Source of the DNA: Microbacterium salsuginis
GTDB lineage: Bacteria; Actinomycetota; Actinomycetes; Actinomycetales; Microbacteriaceae
Assembly: GCF_012524205.1 (NCBI RefSeq)
Contig: NZ_JABACI010000002.1
Span: 124,001 to 188,000, forward strand
DNA length: 64,000 nucleotides
Reading direction: 5' to 3'
The position numbers were made by a program, and so were the translations under genes. Numbering within the stretch: the stretch's first letter is position 1; each line of letters starts with the position of its first letter. A model generated the notes under the pieces. The model saw nothing but the letters and a program-made list of their open reading frames with translations, was not told the DNA's origin and did no database searches. Of this stretch, positions 52,952-64,000 are shown in pieces.

Positions 52952-53047
52952 GGTCGTCGAGCGAGAAGCGCCCGCGACGAGACGAACGCCCCGAGCCCCC
53001 GCGGAGGCTCGAGGCGTTTCGTCTCGCTTCGCTCGGTCAGCGAGCGC
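52952..53047. repeat. REP-like repeat with a nested hairpin after the ATP synthase operon
   Basis: Outer imperfect inverted repeat sharing CGTTTCGTCTCGCT with the element at 39854-39937. Nested inside is a 12-bp stem with one mismatch (52986-52997 with 53006-53017, 8-nt loop). It lies between atpC and yaaA and is the likely terminator of the atp operon. Confidence 0.7.
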
Positions 53048-53053
53048 GAGAAA

Positions 53054-53314
53054 TCAGGAGATCAGCGCTGCGTTGCCCGCGACGATCGTGAGGTCGTCGC
53101 CCTCCATCGAGAGGAAGCCGTCCTGGGCGTTCGCGATGATCTTCGAGCCCGAGGTCTCGGTGATGCGCACCTGTCCCTCGGCGAGGATCGCCAGCACGGG
53201 CTCGTGGCCCGTCATGAAGCCGATCTCGCCCTCGACGGTCTTGGCGACGACGAGCGACGCCTCTCCCGACCAGACCTCCGCGTCAGCGGAGACGAGGCTC
53301 ACCTTGAGCGGCAT
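53054..53314 (-). CDS. atpC: ATP synthase F1 subunit epsilon
   Basis: 86 residues, beginning MPLKVSLVSADAEVWSGEAS. It is the short form: the N-terminal beta-sandwich that joins the rotor (GEIGFMTGHEPVLAIL) is complete, but the C-terminal helical hairpin, which inhibits ATP hydrolysis in longer homologues, is missing. It is separated from atpD by a single base and is the last gene of the operon. Confidence 0.95.
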   Translation of the reverse strand: MPLKVSLVSADAEVWSGEASLVVAKTVEGEIGFMTGHEPVLAILAEGQVRITETSGSKIIANAQDGFLSMEGDDLTIVAGNAALIS

Positions 53315-53315
53315 G

Positions 53316-55698
<2,383 letters not shown>

Positions 55699-55718
55699 GA
55701 TTCCTGTCCGAGGGCGCC

Positions 55719-57356
55719 TTAGCGGCGGCCCTTGACGATCTTCTCCTGGTTGACATCCTCTACTCCGGCTGCCGCGACCTCTTCGTGGCCGGGCTTGCCG
55801 ATGGCCTGGCCCTTGCCGGCCTGGAACTCGAGGATGAACTCGTCGGTCTTCTTCGCCAGCTCCGCCGCCGTGTCGTCGTCCAGGACGTTGGTGTCGCGGA
55901 GCGTGTCGAGGATGGTGGTGTTGCGGCGCAGGTAGTCCAGCAGCTCGCGCTCGAATGCGAGCACGTCCTCGACCTCGATCGAGTCGAGCTTGCCGTTGGT
56001 GCCGGCCCAGATCGAGACGACCTGCTCCTCCACCGGGTACGGCGAGTACTGCGGCTGCTTGAGCAGCTCGGTCAGACGAGCACCACGGGCCAGCTGACGA
56101 CGCGATGCCGGGTCGAGGTCGCTTGCGAACATCGCGAACGCCTCGAGCGAGCGGTACTGCGCCAGCTCGAGCTTGAGCGTGCCGGAGACCTTCTTGATCG
56201 ACTTGACCTGGGCGTCACCGCCGACTCGCGACACCGAGATTCCGACGTCCACGGCGGGGCGCTGGTTGGCGTTGAAGAGGTCGGACTGCAGGAAGATCTG
56301 GCCGTCGGTGATCGAGATCACGTTGGTCGGGATGTACGCCGACACATCGTTCGCCTTCGTCTCGATGATCGGAAGGCCCGTCATCGAGCCGGCACCCAGC
56401 TCGTCCGAGAGCTTCGCGCAGCGCTCGAGCAGACGCGAGTGCAGGTAGAAGACGTCACCGGGGTACGCCTCACGCCCCGGCGGGCGGCGCAGCAGCAGCG
56501 ACACCGCACGGTAGGCCTCGGCCTGCTTGGTCAGGTCGTCGAAGATGATGAGGACGTGCTTGCCGCCGTACATCCAGTGCTGGCCGATGGCCGAGCCGGT
56601 GTAGGGGGCGAGGTACTTGAAGCCGGCGGGGTCGGATGCCGGAGCCGCGACGATCGTCGTGTACTCCATCGCGCCGGCGTCCTCGAGCGCGCCCTTGACG
56701 GCGGCGATCGTGGAGCCCTTCTGGCCGATGGCGACGTAGATGCAGCGGACCTGCTTCTCGGTGTCGCCCGACTCCCAGTTGGCCTTCTGGTTGATGATCG
56801 TGTCGATCGCGATCGCGGTCTTGCCGGTCTGGCGGTCGCCGATGATCAGCTGGCGCTGGCCACGGCCGACCGGGATCATGGCGTCGATCGCCTTGATGCC
56901 CGTCTGCAGCGGCTCGTGGACGCTCTTTCGCTGCATGACGCCGGGCGCCTGCAGCTCGAGCGCGCGACGGCCCTCGCTCGCGATCTGGCCGAGGCCGTCG
57001 ATCGGGTTGCCGAGGGGGTCGACCACGCGGCCGAGGTAGCCGTCGCCGACCGGGACCGAGAGGACCTCGCCGGTGCGGGTGACGGGCTGGCCGGCCTCGA
57101 TGCCGGAGAACTCGCCCAGCACCACGACGCCGATCTCGTGCTCGTCGAGGTTCTGCGCGAGGCCCAGCGTGCCGTCCTCGAACGTCACGAGCTCGTTCGC
57201 CATGACGCCGGGCAGGCCCTCGACGTGGGCGATGCCGTCGGCGGCGTCGATGACGGTGCCGACCTCGGTCGCCGCTGCCCCAGTGGGCTCGTACGCGGCG
57301 ACGAAGTCCTTCAGCGCGTCACGGATGACGTCGGGGCTGATAGAGAGATCTGCCAT
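55719..57356 (-). CDS. atpA: ATP synthase F1 subunit alpha
   Basis: Regulatory nucleotide-binding subunit, 545 residues. Walker A is [13 protein letters not shown] (about 170-182), Walker B is [16 protein letters not shown], and [20 protein letters not shown] and the C-terminal helical domain follow. The extended C-terminus ([20 protein letters not shown]) is typical of Actinobacteria. It follows atpH after 63 bp. Confidence 0.98.
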   Translation of the reverse strand: MADLSISPDVIRDALKDFVAAYEPTGAAATEVGTVIDAADGIAHVEGLPGVMANELVTFEDGTLGLAQNLDEHEIGVVVLGEFSGIEAGQPVTRTGEVLSVPVGDGYLGRVVDPLGNPIDGLGQIASEGRRALELQAPGVMQRKSVHEPLQTGIKAIDAMIPVGRGQRQLIIGDRQTGKTAIAIDTIINQKANWESGDTEKQVRCIYVAIGQKGSTIAAVKGALEDAGAMEYTTIVAAPASDPAGFKYLAPYTGSAIGQHWMYGGKHVLIIFDDLTKQAEAYRAVSLLLRRPPGREAYPGDVFYLHSRLLERCAKLSDELGAGSMTGLPIIETKANDVSAYIPTNVISITDGQIFLQSDLFNANQRPAVDVGISVSRVGGDAQVKSIKKVSGTLKLELAQYRSLEAFAMFASDLDPASRRQLARGARLTELLKQPQYSPYPVEEQVVSIWAGTNGKLDSIEVEDVLAFERELLDYLRRNTTILDTLRDTNVLDDDTAAELAKKTDEFILEFQAGKGQAIGKPGHEEVAAAGVEDVNQEKIVKGRR

Positions 57357-57419
57357 TGTTTTCCTTCGTTCATGGGGCCTCGGCCCCGAAATCTCCGCCC
57401 GTGGAGCGGGAAGTCTGTG

Positions 57420-58211
57420 CTAGCCGGCCAATCGCTGACGGACATCCGCCAGTCGGGAGGACACGCTCGCGTCGATGACGTCGTCGGCGATCTGCACGCG
57501 CAGTCCGCCGATGACCGTGGGATCGACGACGGTGTTGAGCGACACCGCGGCGCCGTAGCGCTGCGACAGCGCGGCAGCGAGCCGCGTGCTCTGGGCGTCG
57601 CTGATCGGCGAGGCCGAGTAGACCGTCGCGACCTTGCGGCCGCGCTGGTCGGCGACGATCCGCGTCGCGCGGGAGAGCAGCTGACGGATGCGGCGCTCGC
57701 GCGGCTGCTGGACGAGCGACGACGCGATCAGCGTGGTGGCGTCGTTCGCACGACCCGACAGAAGCGTCTCGACGAGCGCGCGCTTGGCGGCGGTATCCCC
57801 GACCCGGCTGCCGAGTGCCAGCTCGAGCTCGGGGTTGCCGGCGATCGTGCGCGAGAAGCGGAACAGCTCCTCGTCGAGCTCGGCTGCCGGCGTTGCGACG
57901 GCAGCGGCCCGGATCGCGAGCTCCTCGATCGCGTCGACGAGGTCGTCGGCCGATGACCAGCGCTGCTCGACGGCGGTCGTCAGCAACGACGCCGTCGTGG
58001 GCTTCACGGCCCGGCCGAAGACGTCGGCCACGACCTTGCGCCGCGCCGCCACCGGCGCGGCGGAGTCGGCGAGCGCGCCGCTCAGCTGCGACGAGTCGCC
58101 CACGGCGCGTGCCGCCGCGAAGAGCTCGCGGGCCACGTCGAGGTCGACGCCCGACGCGGCGCCGAGCGCCGTCGTCGTCGCCGCGAGGGCCTGAGTGGTC
58201 GCGCTGCCCAT
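57420..58211 (-). CDS. atpH: ATP synthase subunit delta
   Basis: Peripheral-stalk subunit (OSCP-like) that joins subunit b to the F1 head, 263 residues, in the long actinobacterial range. The C-terminal half has the family signature VYSASPISDAQSTRLAAAL and VDPTVIGGLRVQIADDVIDASV. Its ATG overlaps the atpF stop by one base (TAATG), so translation is coupled. Confidence 0.95.
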   Translation of the reverse strand: MGSATTQALAATTTALGAASGVDLDVARELFAAARAVGDSSQLSGALADSAAPVAARRKVVADVFGRAVKPTTASLLTTAVEQRWSSADDLVDAIEELAIRAAAVATPAAELDEELFRFSRTIAGNPELELALGSRVGDTAAKRALVETLLSGRANDATTLIASSLVQQPRERRIRQLLSRATRIVADQRGRKVATVYSASPISDAQSTRLAAALSQRYGAAVSLNTVVDPTVIGGLRVQIADDVIDASVSSRLADVRQRLAG

Positions 58212-58765
58212 TACGCCTTGGCTCCCTCGGAGGCCTCGAGCTCGGCGAGGAACCGGTCGACGACGGCCTGGGCCTTCTTGTCGTCCGACAGGGTCTCGCC
58301 GATCACGCCACCGGCGAGGTCGAGGGCGAGCGTTCCCACCTCACTGCGCAGCGACACGAGCGCGGTCTGGCGCTCGGCCTCGATCTGCGAGTGCGCGGTC
58401 GCGGTCAGGCGTGCGGCCTCAGCGGTCGCCGTCTCCTTGGCCTCGGCGACGATCTTCTTGCCGTCCTCGCGGGCGGCATCACGGATCTCACCGGCCTCCT
58501 TGCGGGCCTCGGCCAGCTGGGAGGTGTACTCCTCGAGCGCGGCCTCTGCCTTGCGCTGGGCCTCATCGGCCTTGGCGATGTTGCCTTCGATCGCGGCGGA
58601 GCGCTCGTCGAGCAGCTTCTTCATCCGGGGAAGGGCGACCCTCCAGAAGATGAAGAGGATGACGACGAAGCAGACCGCCGACCAGATGATGTCGTACCAG
58701 GCGGGGAAGAGCGGGTTCGGCTCCGCGCTTTCCTCCGCCGCGTACGCGACAAGAGCGTTCAGCAT
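58211..58765 (-). CDS. atpF: ATP synthase Fo subunit b
   Basis: Peripheral-stalk subunit, 184 residues. One N-terminal membrane helix (about 22-42, WYDIIWSAVCFVVILFIFW) is followed by a long charged coiled coil (about 50-150) rich in Ala, Glu and Lys, then the delta-binding end. It follows atpE after 28 bp. Confidence 0.95.
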   Translation of the reverse strand: MLNALVAYAAEESAEPNPLFPAWYDIIWSAVCFVVILFIFWRVALPRMKKLLDERSAAIEGNIAKADEAQRKAEAALEEYTSQLAEARKEAGEIRDAAREDGKKIVAEAKETATAEAARLTATAHSQIEAERQTALVSLRSEVGTLALDLAGGVIGETLSDDKKAQAVVDRFLAELEASEGAKA

Positions 58766-58793
58766 CCTGTCTCCTTAGGTCGGGAACGAGCGA

Positions 58794-59956
<1,163 letters not shown>

Positions 59957-59995
59957 GAGCTCGCAGAGCGAGCGGGCGGGCGCTCAGTCAGCCTA

Positions 59996-60523
59996 TCAAA
60001 CTTGAGAGGTCCCTGAATCCGCCGCGGACCCGGGTCGACCCGTGCCGTGCCCGTCGTCAGTGCGGTCCCCGGCATCCGGATCCGTCGGAAGCTCCACGTC
60101 GCTCACGTGAGGCACGCGCATGCGCAGCAGCACGACCACGTCGACCACGAGCGACGCCAGGACGCTCACCACGACCGCGACGAAGAAGACGGTGGGCTCG
60201 ATCCACGGCTGGTCGCGCAGCAGCAGCAGCGCGACGATGAAGACGACGAACTTGAGGATCCAGCCGCCCAGCACGATCCCGAAGAACAGCGGCACGTACA
60301 GCGCGTCGCCGTACCAGCGGTTGGCGATCAGGATGCTCGCGCTCGTGATCCCCATGAACACCGCGGCCACGAGCACGCCGATGAGGGCGCTCCACATGCC
60401 GGTGGTGCCTGCCACGAGGTAGCCGACGACCGCCCCGACGACGGCGAGGACCGCGGTGACGGTGCCCGACCACACCAGGACGGTGCGCAGGATCGGTGTG
60501 CTGGAGACGGGGCTGGGGGTCAT
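59996..60523 (-). CDS. AtpI-like membrane protein of the ATP synthase operon
   Basis: 175 residues with four membrane helices (about 14-34, 38-58, 75-95 and 103-123) and a polar, Asp/Gly-rich C-terminal tail. Its position directly before atpB and its topology match the AtpI/UncI proteins, thought to help assemble the c-ring; sequence similarity is low, so the name is by context. The ATG at 60523 shares ATGA with the wecA-like stop and has a GGAG site. Confidence 0.8.
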   Translation of the reverse strand: MTPSPVSSTPILRTVLVWSGTVTAVLAVVGAVVGYLVAGTTGMWSALIGVLVAAVFMGITSASILIANRWYGDALYVPLFFGIVLGGWILKFVVFIVALLLLRDQPWIEPTVFFVAVVVSVLASLVVDVVVLLRMRVPHVSDVELPTDPDAGDRTDDGHGTGRPGSAADSGTSQV

Positions 60524-61710
60524 CGGACGTTCTCCGTCGAGGGTTCGGGTGAAGGCGCGGCCACGGCGGCCTCTGCGGGCTGCGGCGGACGGCGTGAGGG
60601 CAGGAAGGTCACGACGAGGCATGCCGCGACGCCGACGACGCCGTATGCGACGCCGATCAGATAGTCGCCGGGCCACTCCAGCGTCGTGCCGATGTACATC
60701 AGCAGCACCGAGAGGCTGACCAGCGCCGTCCAGGCGTAGAAGATCAGCACGGCATCACGGTCGGAGTGGCCCATGTCGAGCATGCGGTGGTGGAGGTGCT
60801 TGCGGTCGGGAGAGAACGGCGACTTGCCTCGGCTCATCCGTCGCACGACGGCCAGGCCGAAGTCGAGCAGCGGCAGCAGCACGACCACGACCGGCAGCAG
60901 GATCGGGATGAAGGCACCGAGCAGCTGCGAGCGGCCGAACTCGTCGTTGTCGCCCATCATGGCCGGGTCGAAGTTGCCGGTGATCGAGATGGCCGAGCAC
61001 GCCATGAGCAGCCCGAGCATCAGGGCCCCGGCGTCCCCCATGAACAGCCTCGCCGGGCTCCAGTTCAGCGGCAGGAAGCCGATGCACGCGCCGATGAGCA
61101 CCGCGGCGATGAAGGATGCGAGGTTGAAGTAGTTGCTGGCGCCGGTGTCGCGGAACACCATGTAGGAGTACGCGAAGAACACCGCGTTCGCGATGAGGCA
61201 CACCCCGGCGACGAGGCCGTCGAGGCCGTCGATGAAATTGACGGCGTTCATGACGACCACGATCGAGAGCACCGTGAGGGCGAAGCTCGCCCACGACGAG
61301 AAGATCGTCATGCCGCCCAGCGGCAGCGTGTAGATCTGCAGCTTGCCGAACCACGCGATCACGCCGGCGGCGAGGAACTGCGCGCCGAGCTTGATGGTCC
61401 AGTCCAGATCCCACAGGTCGTCGAAGACGCCCACGAGCACGATCAGCCCGGTGGCCCCCAGGAGCGCGTAGATCTCATGCGGCTGCGACCACACGATGGC
61501 GAAGAACGGATGCTGCGACGACACCGCGAACGCCGCCACCACGCCGAGGAACATGGCGATCCCGCCCAGGCGCGGGGTCGGGGTCTTGTGGACGTCGCGC
61601 TCGCGGATGCCCGGATACAGCTTGTACTTCAGGCTCAGCCGCCACACCGCCCACGACAGGACGAAGGTGACCGCGGCGGTCAGGAGGATCGTGAAGACGT
61701 ACTGCTTCAC
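60520..61710 (-). CDS. Polyprenyl-phosphate N-acetylglucosamine-1-phosphate transferase (WecA/MraY family)
   Basis: 396-residue membrane enzyme with about eleven helices. It would transfer GlcNAc-1-phosphate from UDP-GlcNAc to decaprenyl or undecaprenyl phosphate, the first step of wall-polymer synthesis. HKTPTPRLGGIAMFLG, VGVFDDLWDLD, NFIDGLDGLVAG, ARLFMGDAGALMLG and the His motif HLHHRMLDMGHS are all visible. Four-base overlaps join it to sua5 before and atpI after. In Actinobacteria this gene commonly stands in front of the atp operon. Confidence 0.92.
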   Translation of the reverse strand: MKQYVFTILLTAAVTFVLSWAVWRLSLKYKLYPGIRERDVHKTPTPRLGGIAMFLGVVAAFAVSSQHPFFAIVWSQPHEIYALLGATGLIVLVGVFDDLWDLDWTIKLGAQFLAAGVIAWFGKLQIYTLPLGGMTIFSSWASFALTVLSIVVVMNAVNFIDGLDGLVAGVCLIANAVFFAYSYMVFRDTGASNYFNLASFIAAVLIGACIGFLPLNWSPARLFMGDAGALMLGLLMACSAISITGNFDPAMMGDNDEFGRSQLLGAFIPILLPVVVVLLPLLDFGLAVVRRMSRGKSPFSPDRKHLHHRMLDMGHSDRDAVLIFYAWTALVSLSVLLMYIGTTLEWPGDYLIGVAYGVVGVAACLVVTFLPSRRPPQPAEAAVAAPSPEPSTENVR

Positions 61711-62447
61711 GCGCCGTCGGGTTCCGGTTGCGGAGGCCGCTGCGCCTCAGGGGCGGCGAACTCGTCGCCGTACTCGGGCACGGGGTCGGGCTCGAGCAGG
61801 TCGCCGAGCACCTCGCGCAGCCGGGCGCGGTCGACGGCTCCTTCTCTCAGCACCCGGACGAGGGGTTCGGCCCCGCCCACCAGGCTCGTGGCGTCGATGA
61901 TGGTGGACGCGATGCCGGTCTTGGAGGGACCGTCGCTGAGGTACACCGCGACACTGTCCTTCAGCATCCCCTCGGCGTCCTCGGCGGTGATGCCCGCGGC
62001 CATTCCCGTGAGGTTCGCGCTCGAGACGGCGAGGGGCCCGGTCTCTTCGAGCAGCTCGAGGGCGATGCGGTGCTCGGGCATCCGCACCGCCACCGTGCCG
62101 TTCGTGTCACCGAGGTCCCAGGACAGCGACGGCTGCGCGGGGAGGACGATCGTGAGCCCGCCCGGCCAGAACGCCTCGACGAGCCGCTCCACGGGCTCGG
62201 GCACGTCGGCCACGAGTGCCCGCAGGGTCGTGATGCCGGCAACGAGGACCGGAGGGGGCGACTGACGGCCTCGACCCTTCGCCGCCAGCAGTCGCGCGAC
62301 CGCTTTCGCGTCGAAGGCATCAGCGGCCACACCGTAGACGGTGTCGGTCGGGATCACGACCAGTTCGCCGCGGCCGATGGCCTGGCGCGCCTGGCGCATG
62401 CCGGTGAGCAGCTGCGCCTCATCACGGCAGTCGAAGATGGGGGACAT
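61707..62447 (-). CDS. L-threonylcarbamoyladenylate synthase (Sua5/YrdC)
   Basis: 246 residues. It makes threonylcarbamoyl-AMP for the t6A modification of ANN-decoding tRNAs. The YrdC core has GRGELVVIPTDTVYGVAADA, KGRGRQSPPPVLV, FWPGGLTIVL and AVSSANLTGM. The C-terminal extension is short and Pro-rich, not a full Sua5 domain. Overlaps the wecA-like gene by 4 bp. A TAAACT hexamer lies 9 nt before the ATG and could start this transcript. Confidence 0.93.
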   Translation of the reverse strand: MSPIFDCRDEAQLLTGMRQARQAIGRGELVVIPTDTVYGVAADAFDAKAVARLLAAKGRGRQSPPPVLVAGITTLRALVADVPEPVERLVEAFWPGGLTIVLPAQPSLSWDLGDTNGTVAVRMPEHRIALELLEETGPLAVSSANLTGMAAGITAEDAEGMLKDSVAVYLSDGPSKTGIASTIIDATSLVGGAEPLVRVLREGAVDRARLREVLGDLLEPDPVPEYGDEFAAPEAQRPPQPEPDGA

Positions 62448-62456
62448 ATCGCCGCC

Positions 62457-62462
62457 AGTTTA
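62457..62462 (-). promoter_or_regulatory. Putative -10 element for the sua5-wecA-atp transcript
   Basis: TAAACT on the minus strand, 9 nt before the ATG at 62447, within the 89-bp gap after prmC. It could drive sua5, wecA and the ATP synthase genes as one unit. Confidence 0.35.
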
Positions 62463-62536
62463 GTCCGGCGCAGGGCGCTCCCCCGCTTCGCCGCCGTCCG
62501 CGCGCGGCGGCGCGGCGGCCGGGCAGGCCGCGGGCA

Positions 62537-63406
62537 TCACGGGCGCAGTGCGGTGGTGGCGCGATCGCGCATCGTCAGGTCGGGGTGCGTCGATGCCGCA
62601 CGCCAGCCGTCGGCGGCGAGGATGGCGCGGATCTCTTCACCCTGCCACTCCCCGTGCTCGATCACGATCGTCCCGCCGGGATGAGCCAGGCGCAGGCCGA
62701 CCTCGCTCAGCACCCGGACGACGTCCAGCCCGTCCGCGCCGCCGTACAGCGCCGCCGGCGGGTCGTAGAACCGCACCTCCGGGTCACGCGGGATCGCGGC
62801 ATCCGGAACATACGGCGGATTGGAAGCGACGACCGAGACCGTGCCGTCCAGCTCAGGGAACGCACGGGCGAGGTCGATGAAGGCGAGTTGCGCGTTGCCG
62901 GCGCCCACACGCTCGAAGTTCTCTTTGGTCCACACGAACGCGTCGACCGAGTTCTCGGCCGCGAACACCCGCGCGTGGGGAACCTCGGTGGCCATCGCGA
63001 GGGCGATCGCGCCGCTTCCGGTGCCGAGGTCCACGGCAATGGGAGAGGGGGATGCCGCTGCCCGCAGCGCGTCGATGGCCAGCTGGGCGACGATCTCGGT
63101 CTCGGGCCGCGGCACGAAGACGCCCGGTCCGACGCGCAGCTCGAGGTGGCGGAAGGGTGCCAGGCCCGTGATGTGCTGCAGCGGTTCGCGCGTCGCGCGG
63201 CGCGCCACGAGCTCTTCGAGGCGCCGGACGTCGTCGGCGGTGAGCCCAGCACCGCGCAGCGCGGCCGCCTGCACTCCCCCGCGGCCCGTGCCGAGCACGA
63301 AGCCCGCGAGCAGCTCGACATCGACGGCGGGATCGGGGATGCCGGCTGCCGCAAGTCGTTCGGCGGCGCGCCGAAGCGCCTCAGAGACGGACGGTGCGGG
63401 GTTCAT
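62537..63406 (-). CDS. prmC: Release factor N5-glutamine methyltransferase
   Basis: 289 residues. It methylates the Gln of the GGQ motif in peptide release factors. The N-terminal helical domain ([26 protein letters not shown] at its end) precedes the SAM-binding fold, with [15 protein letters not shown] and the catalytic SNPPYVPD. prfA, its usual upstream neighbour, is not here; the 184 bp before it hold the second inverted-repeat element and the cysK promoter. Confidence 0.95.
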   Translation of the reverse strand: MNPAPSVSEALRRAAERLAAAGIPDPAVDVELLAGFVLGTGRGGVQAAALRGAGLTADDVRRLEELVARRATREPLQHITGLAPFRHLELRVGPGVFVPRPETEIVAQLAIDALRAAASPSPIAVDLGTGSGAIALAMATEVPHARVFAAENSVDAFVWTKENFERVGAGNAQLAFIDLARAFPELDGTVSVVASNPPYVPDAAIPRDPEVRFYDPPAALYGGADGLDVVRVLSEVGLRLAHPGGTIVIEHGEWQGEEIRAILAADGWRAASTHPDLTMRDRATTALRP

Positions 63407-63415
63407 GACCGGTCC

Positions 63416-63421
63416 ACTCTA
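63416..63421 (-). promoter_or_regulatory. Putative -10 element for prmC
   Basis: TAGAGT on the minus strand, 9 nt before the ATG at 63406, giving almost no leader. It lies 17 bp from the inverted-repeat element. Confidence 0.35.
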
Positions 63422-63438
63422 TTTCGACCCCACGCGGC

Positions 63439-63499
63439 TTTCGAATCGCGCACTTTTCACCAATTCCGGGCCGGGAGTTGCAAAGTGCGCGATTCGAAA
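63439..63499. repeat. Long inverted-repeat element, copy 2
   Basis: Perfect 18-bp arms (63439-63456 and 63482-63499) around a 25-nt loop, matching copy 1 at 50578-50642 in arm core, loop length and the CACCAA after the first arm. The loop itself can fold further: CAATTCC (63461-63467) with GGGAGTTG (63473-63480) including one G-T pair. It lies between the divergent prmC and cysK genes. Confidence 0.85.
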
Positions 63500-63547
63500 C
63501 CGGATTCGCACTTCGTCACACTTGGACTCACACGAAACGCCGGGTCC

Positions 63548-63553
63548 TAGGCT
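63548..63553 (+). promoter_or_regulatory. Putative -10 element for cysK
   Basis: TAGGCT 37 nt before the ATG at 63591. The implied leader of about 30 nt has a GAAAGG ribosome-binding site. A TTGGAC at 63522-63527 could serve as -35, though the 20-bp gap is long. Confidence 0.45.
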
Positions 63554-63590
63554 GGGTCCGATCTGCCGTGAACACTGCGAAAGGCCCGAC

Positions 63591-64000
63591 ATGCCCGGCA
63601 TCTATTCCGACATCACTGCTGCTTTCGGCAACACTCCGCTGGTCCGCCTGAATCGGGTCACCGACGGCGCCGGCGCCGAGGTGTACGCCAAGCTCGAGTT
63701 CTACAACCCCGGATCCAGCGTCAAGGACCGTCTCGGCATCGCCATCGTCGACGCCGCCGAGGCGTCGGGCGCTCTCCAGCCCGGTGGCACCATCGTCGAG
63801 GCGACGAGCGGCAACACCGGCATCGCCCTCTCGCTCGTCGGCGCCGCGCGCGGCTACAACGTCATCCTGACGATGCCCTCGTCGATGTCGGTGGAGCGTC
63901 GCGTGCTGCTCAAGGCGTTCGGTGCGACGCTGCACCTGACCGACCCCGCCGGTGGCATGAAGGGCGCTGTCGCCGAGGCCGAGCGCATCGCCGGCGAGAC
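63591..64000 (+). CDS. cysK: Cysteine synthase A, N-terminal part (runs off the window edge)
   Basis: PLP enzyme that makes cysteine from O-acetylserine and sulfide. About 136 residues are visible. [10 protein letters not shown], the PLP-Lys motif [11 protein letters not shown] (Lys about 43) and the substrate loop [11 protein letters not shown] are conserved. GAAAGG lies 7 nt before the ATG. A serine acetyltransferase gene (cysE) often follows cysK, but the window ends first. Confidence 0.95.
   Translation, partial: MPGIYSDITAAFGNTPLVRLNRVTDGAGAEVYAKLEFYNPGSSVKDRLGIAIVDAAEASGALQPGGTIVEATSGNTGIALSLVGAARGYNVILTMPSSMSVERRVLLKAFGATLHLTDPAGGMKGAVAEAERIAGE

Overview
The window is a gene-dense, strongly GC-rich chromosomal stretch from a high-GC Gram-positive bacterium. 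The gene set and gene orders (deoC beside aldehyde dehydrogenases, ribF/truB with small membrane proteins, nusA-ylxR-infB-rbfA, sua5-wecA-atpI-atpBEFHAGDC, PhoX, DUF1206, a DUF4282 protein), many GTG starts and many apparently leaderless promoters point to Actinobacteria, most likely family Microbacteriaceae and a Microbacterium-like organism. The genus is inferred from gene content, not from a marker. There is no tRNA, rRNA, CRISPR array, insertion sequence, phage or plasmid gene, and no intergenic gap exceeds about 260 bp. It reads as core chromosome with some accessory insertions.

Layout. 1-3064: two aldehyde dehydrogenases (one cut by the edge) and deoC, for deoxyribose-phosphate and acetaldehyde metabolism. 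3108-6969: a minus-strand block with a small membrane protein, ribF, two more small membrane proteins, truB and a P-loop nucleoside kinase, mostly joined by 1-4 nt overlaps. 7007-7873: mutY. 7914-12567: nusA-ylxR-infB-rbfA with two strong RNA hairpins, one over the infB ribosome-binding site and one between infB and rbfA; rimP is not in front of nusA. 12684-20501: secreted or membrane hydrolases (a DUF308-lipase fusion, a metallophosphoesterase with a LamG-like domain, a Tat-exported PhoX phosphatase) and a DUF1206 protein. 20655-28763: LOG-family protein, proS, an ECF sigma factor with a membrane partner, pyroglutamyl peptidase, a BenE-type transporter and an RNase II family nuclease.

28776-41031 carries ispG, rseP and dxr on one strand, separated by accessory genes: an LtrA protein, a tryptophan-leader-controlled anthranilate synthase fusion, an ECF42-type sigma factor with its DGPF protein, a YcnI copper-type protein with a membrane neighbour, and a second MurE-like ligase. 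41052-52937: an FKBP lipoprotein, PlsC, OsmC, asparaginase, alanine dehydrogenase, an EccC-like FtsK ATPase beside a PP2C phosphatase, an aldo-keto reductase, two small membrane proteins and YaaA. 53054-63406: the complete F1Fo ATP synthase operon behind wecA and sua5, with prmC upstream. 63591 to the end: the start of cysK.

The most notable observations are (i) a complete transcription attenuator at 31305-31390 (leader peptide with tandem Trp codons, alternative hairpins, 8-bp terminator) that ties a PhzE-like fusion enzyme to tryptophan; (ii) two copies, 12.9 kb apart, of an intergenic inverted repeat with 18-20 bp perfect arms and a 25-nt loop; (iii) sixteen TAnnnT hexamers placed 6-8 nt before start codons, which imply widespread leaderless translation and allow several starts to be re-assigned; and (iv) an EccC-like ATPase whose second nucleotide site is degenerate.
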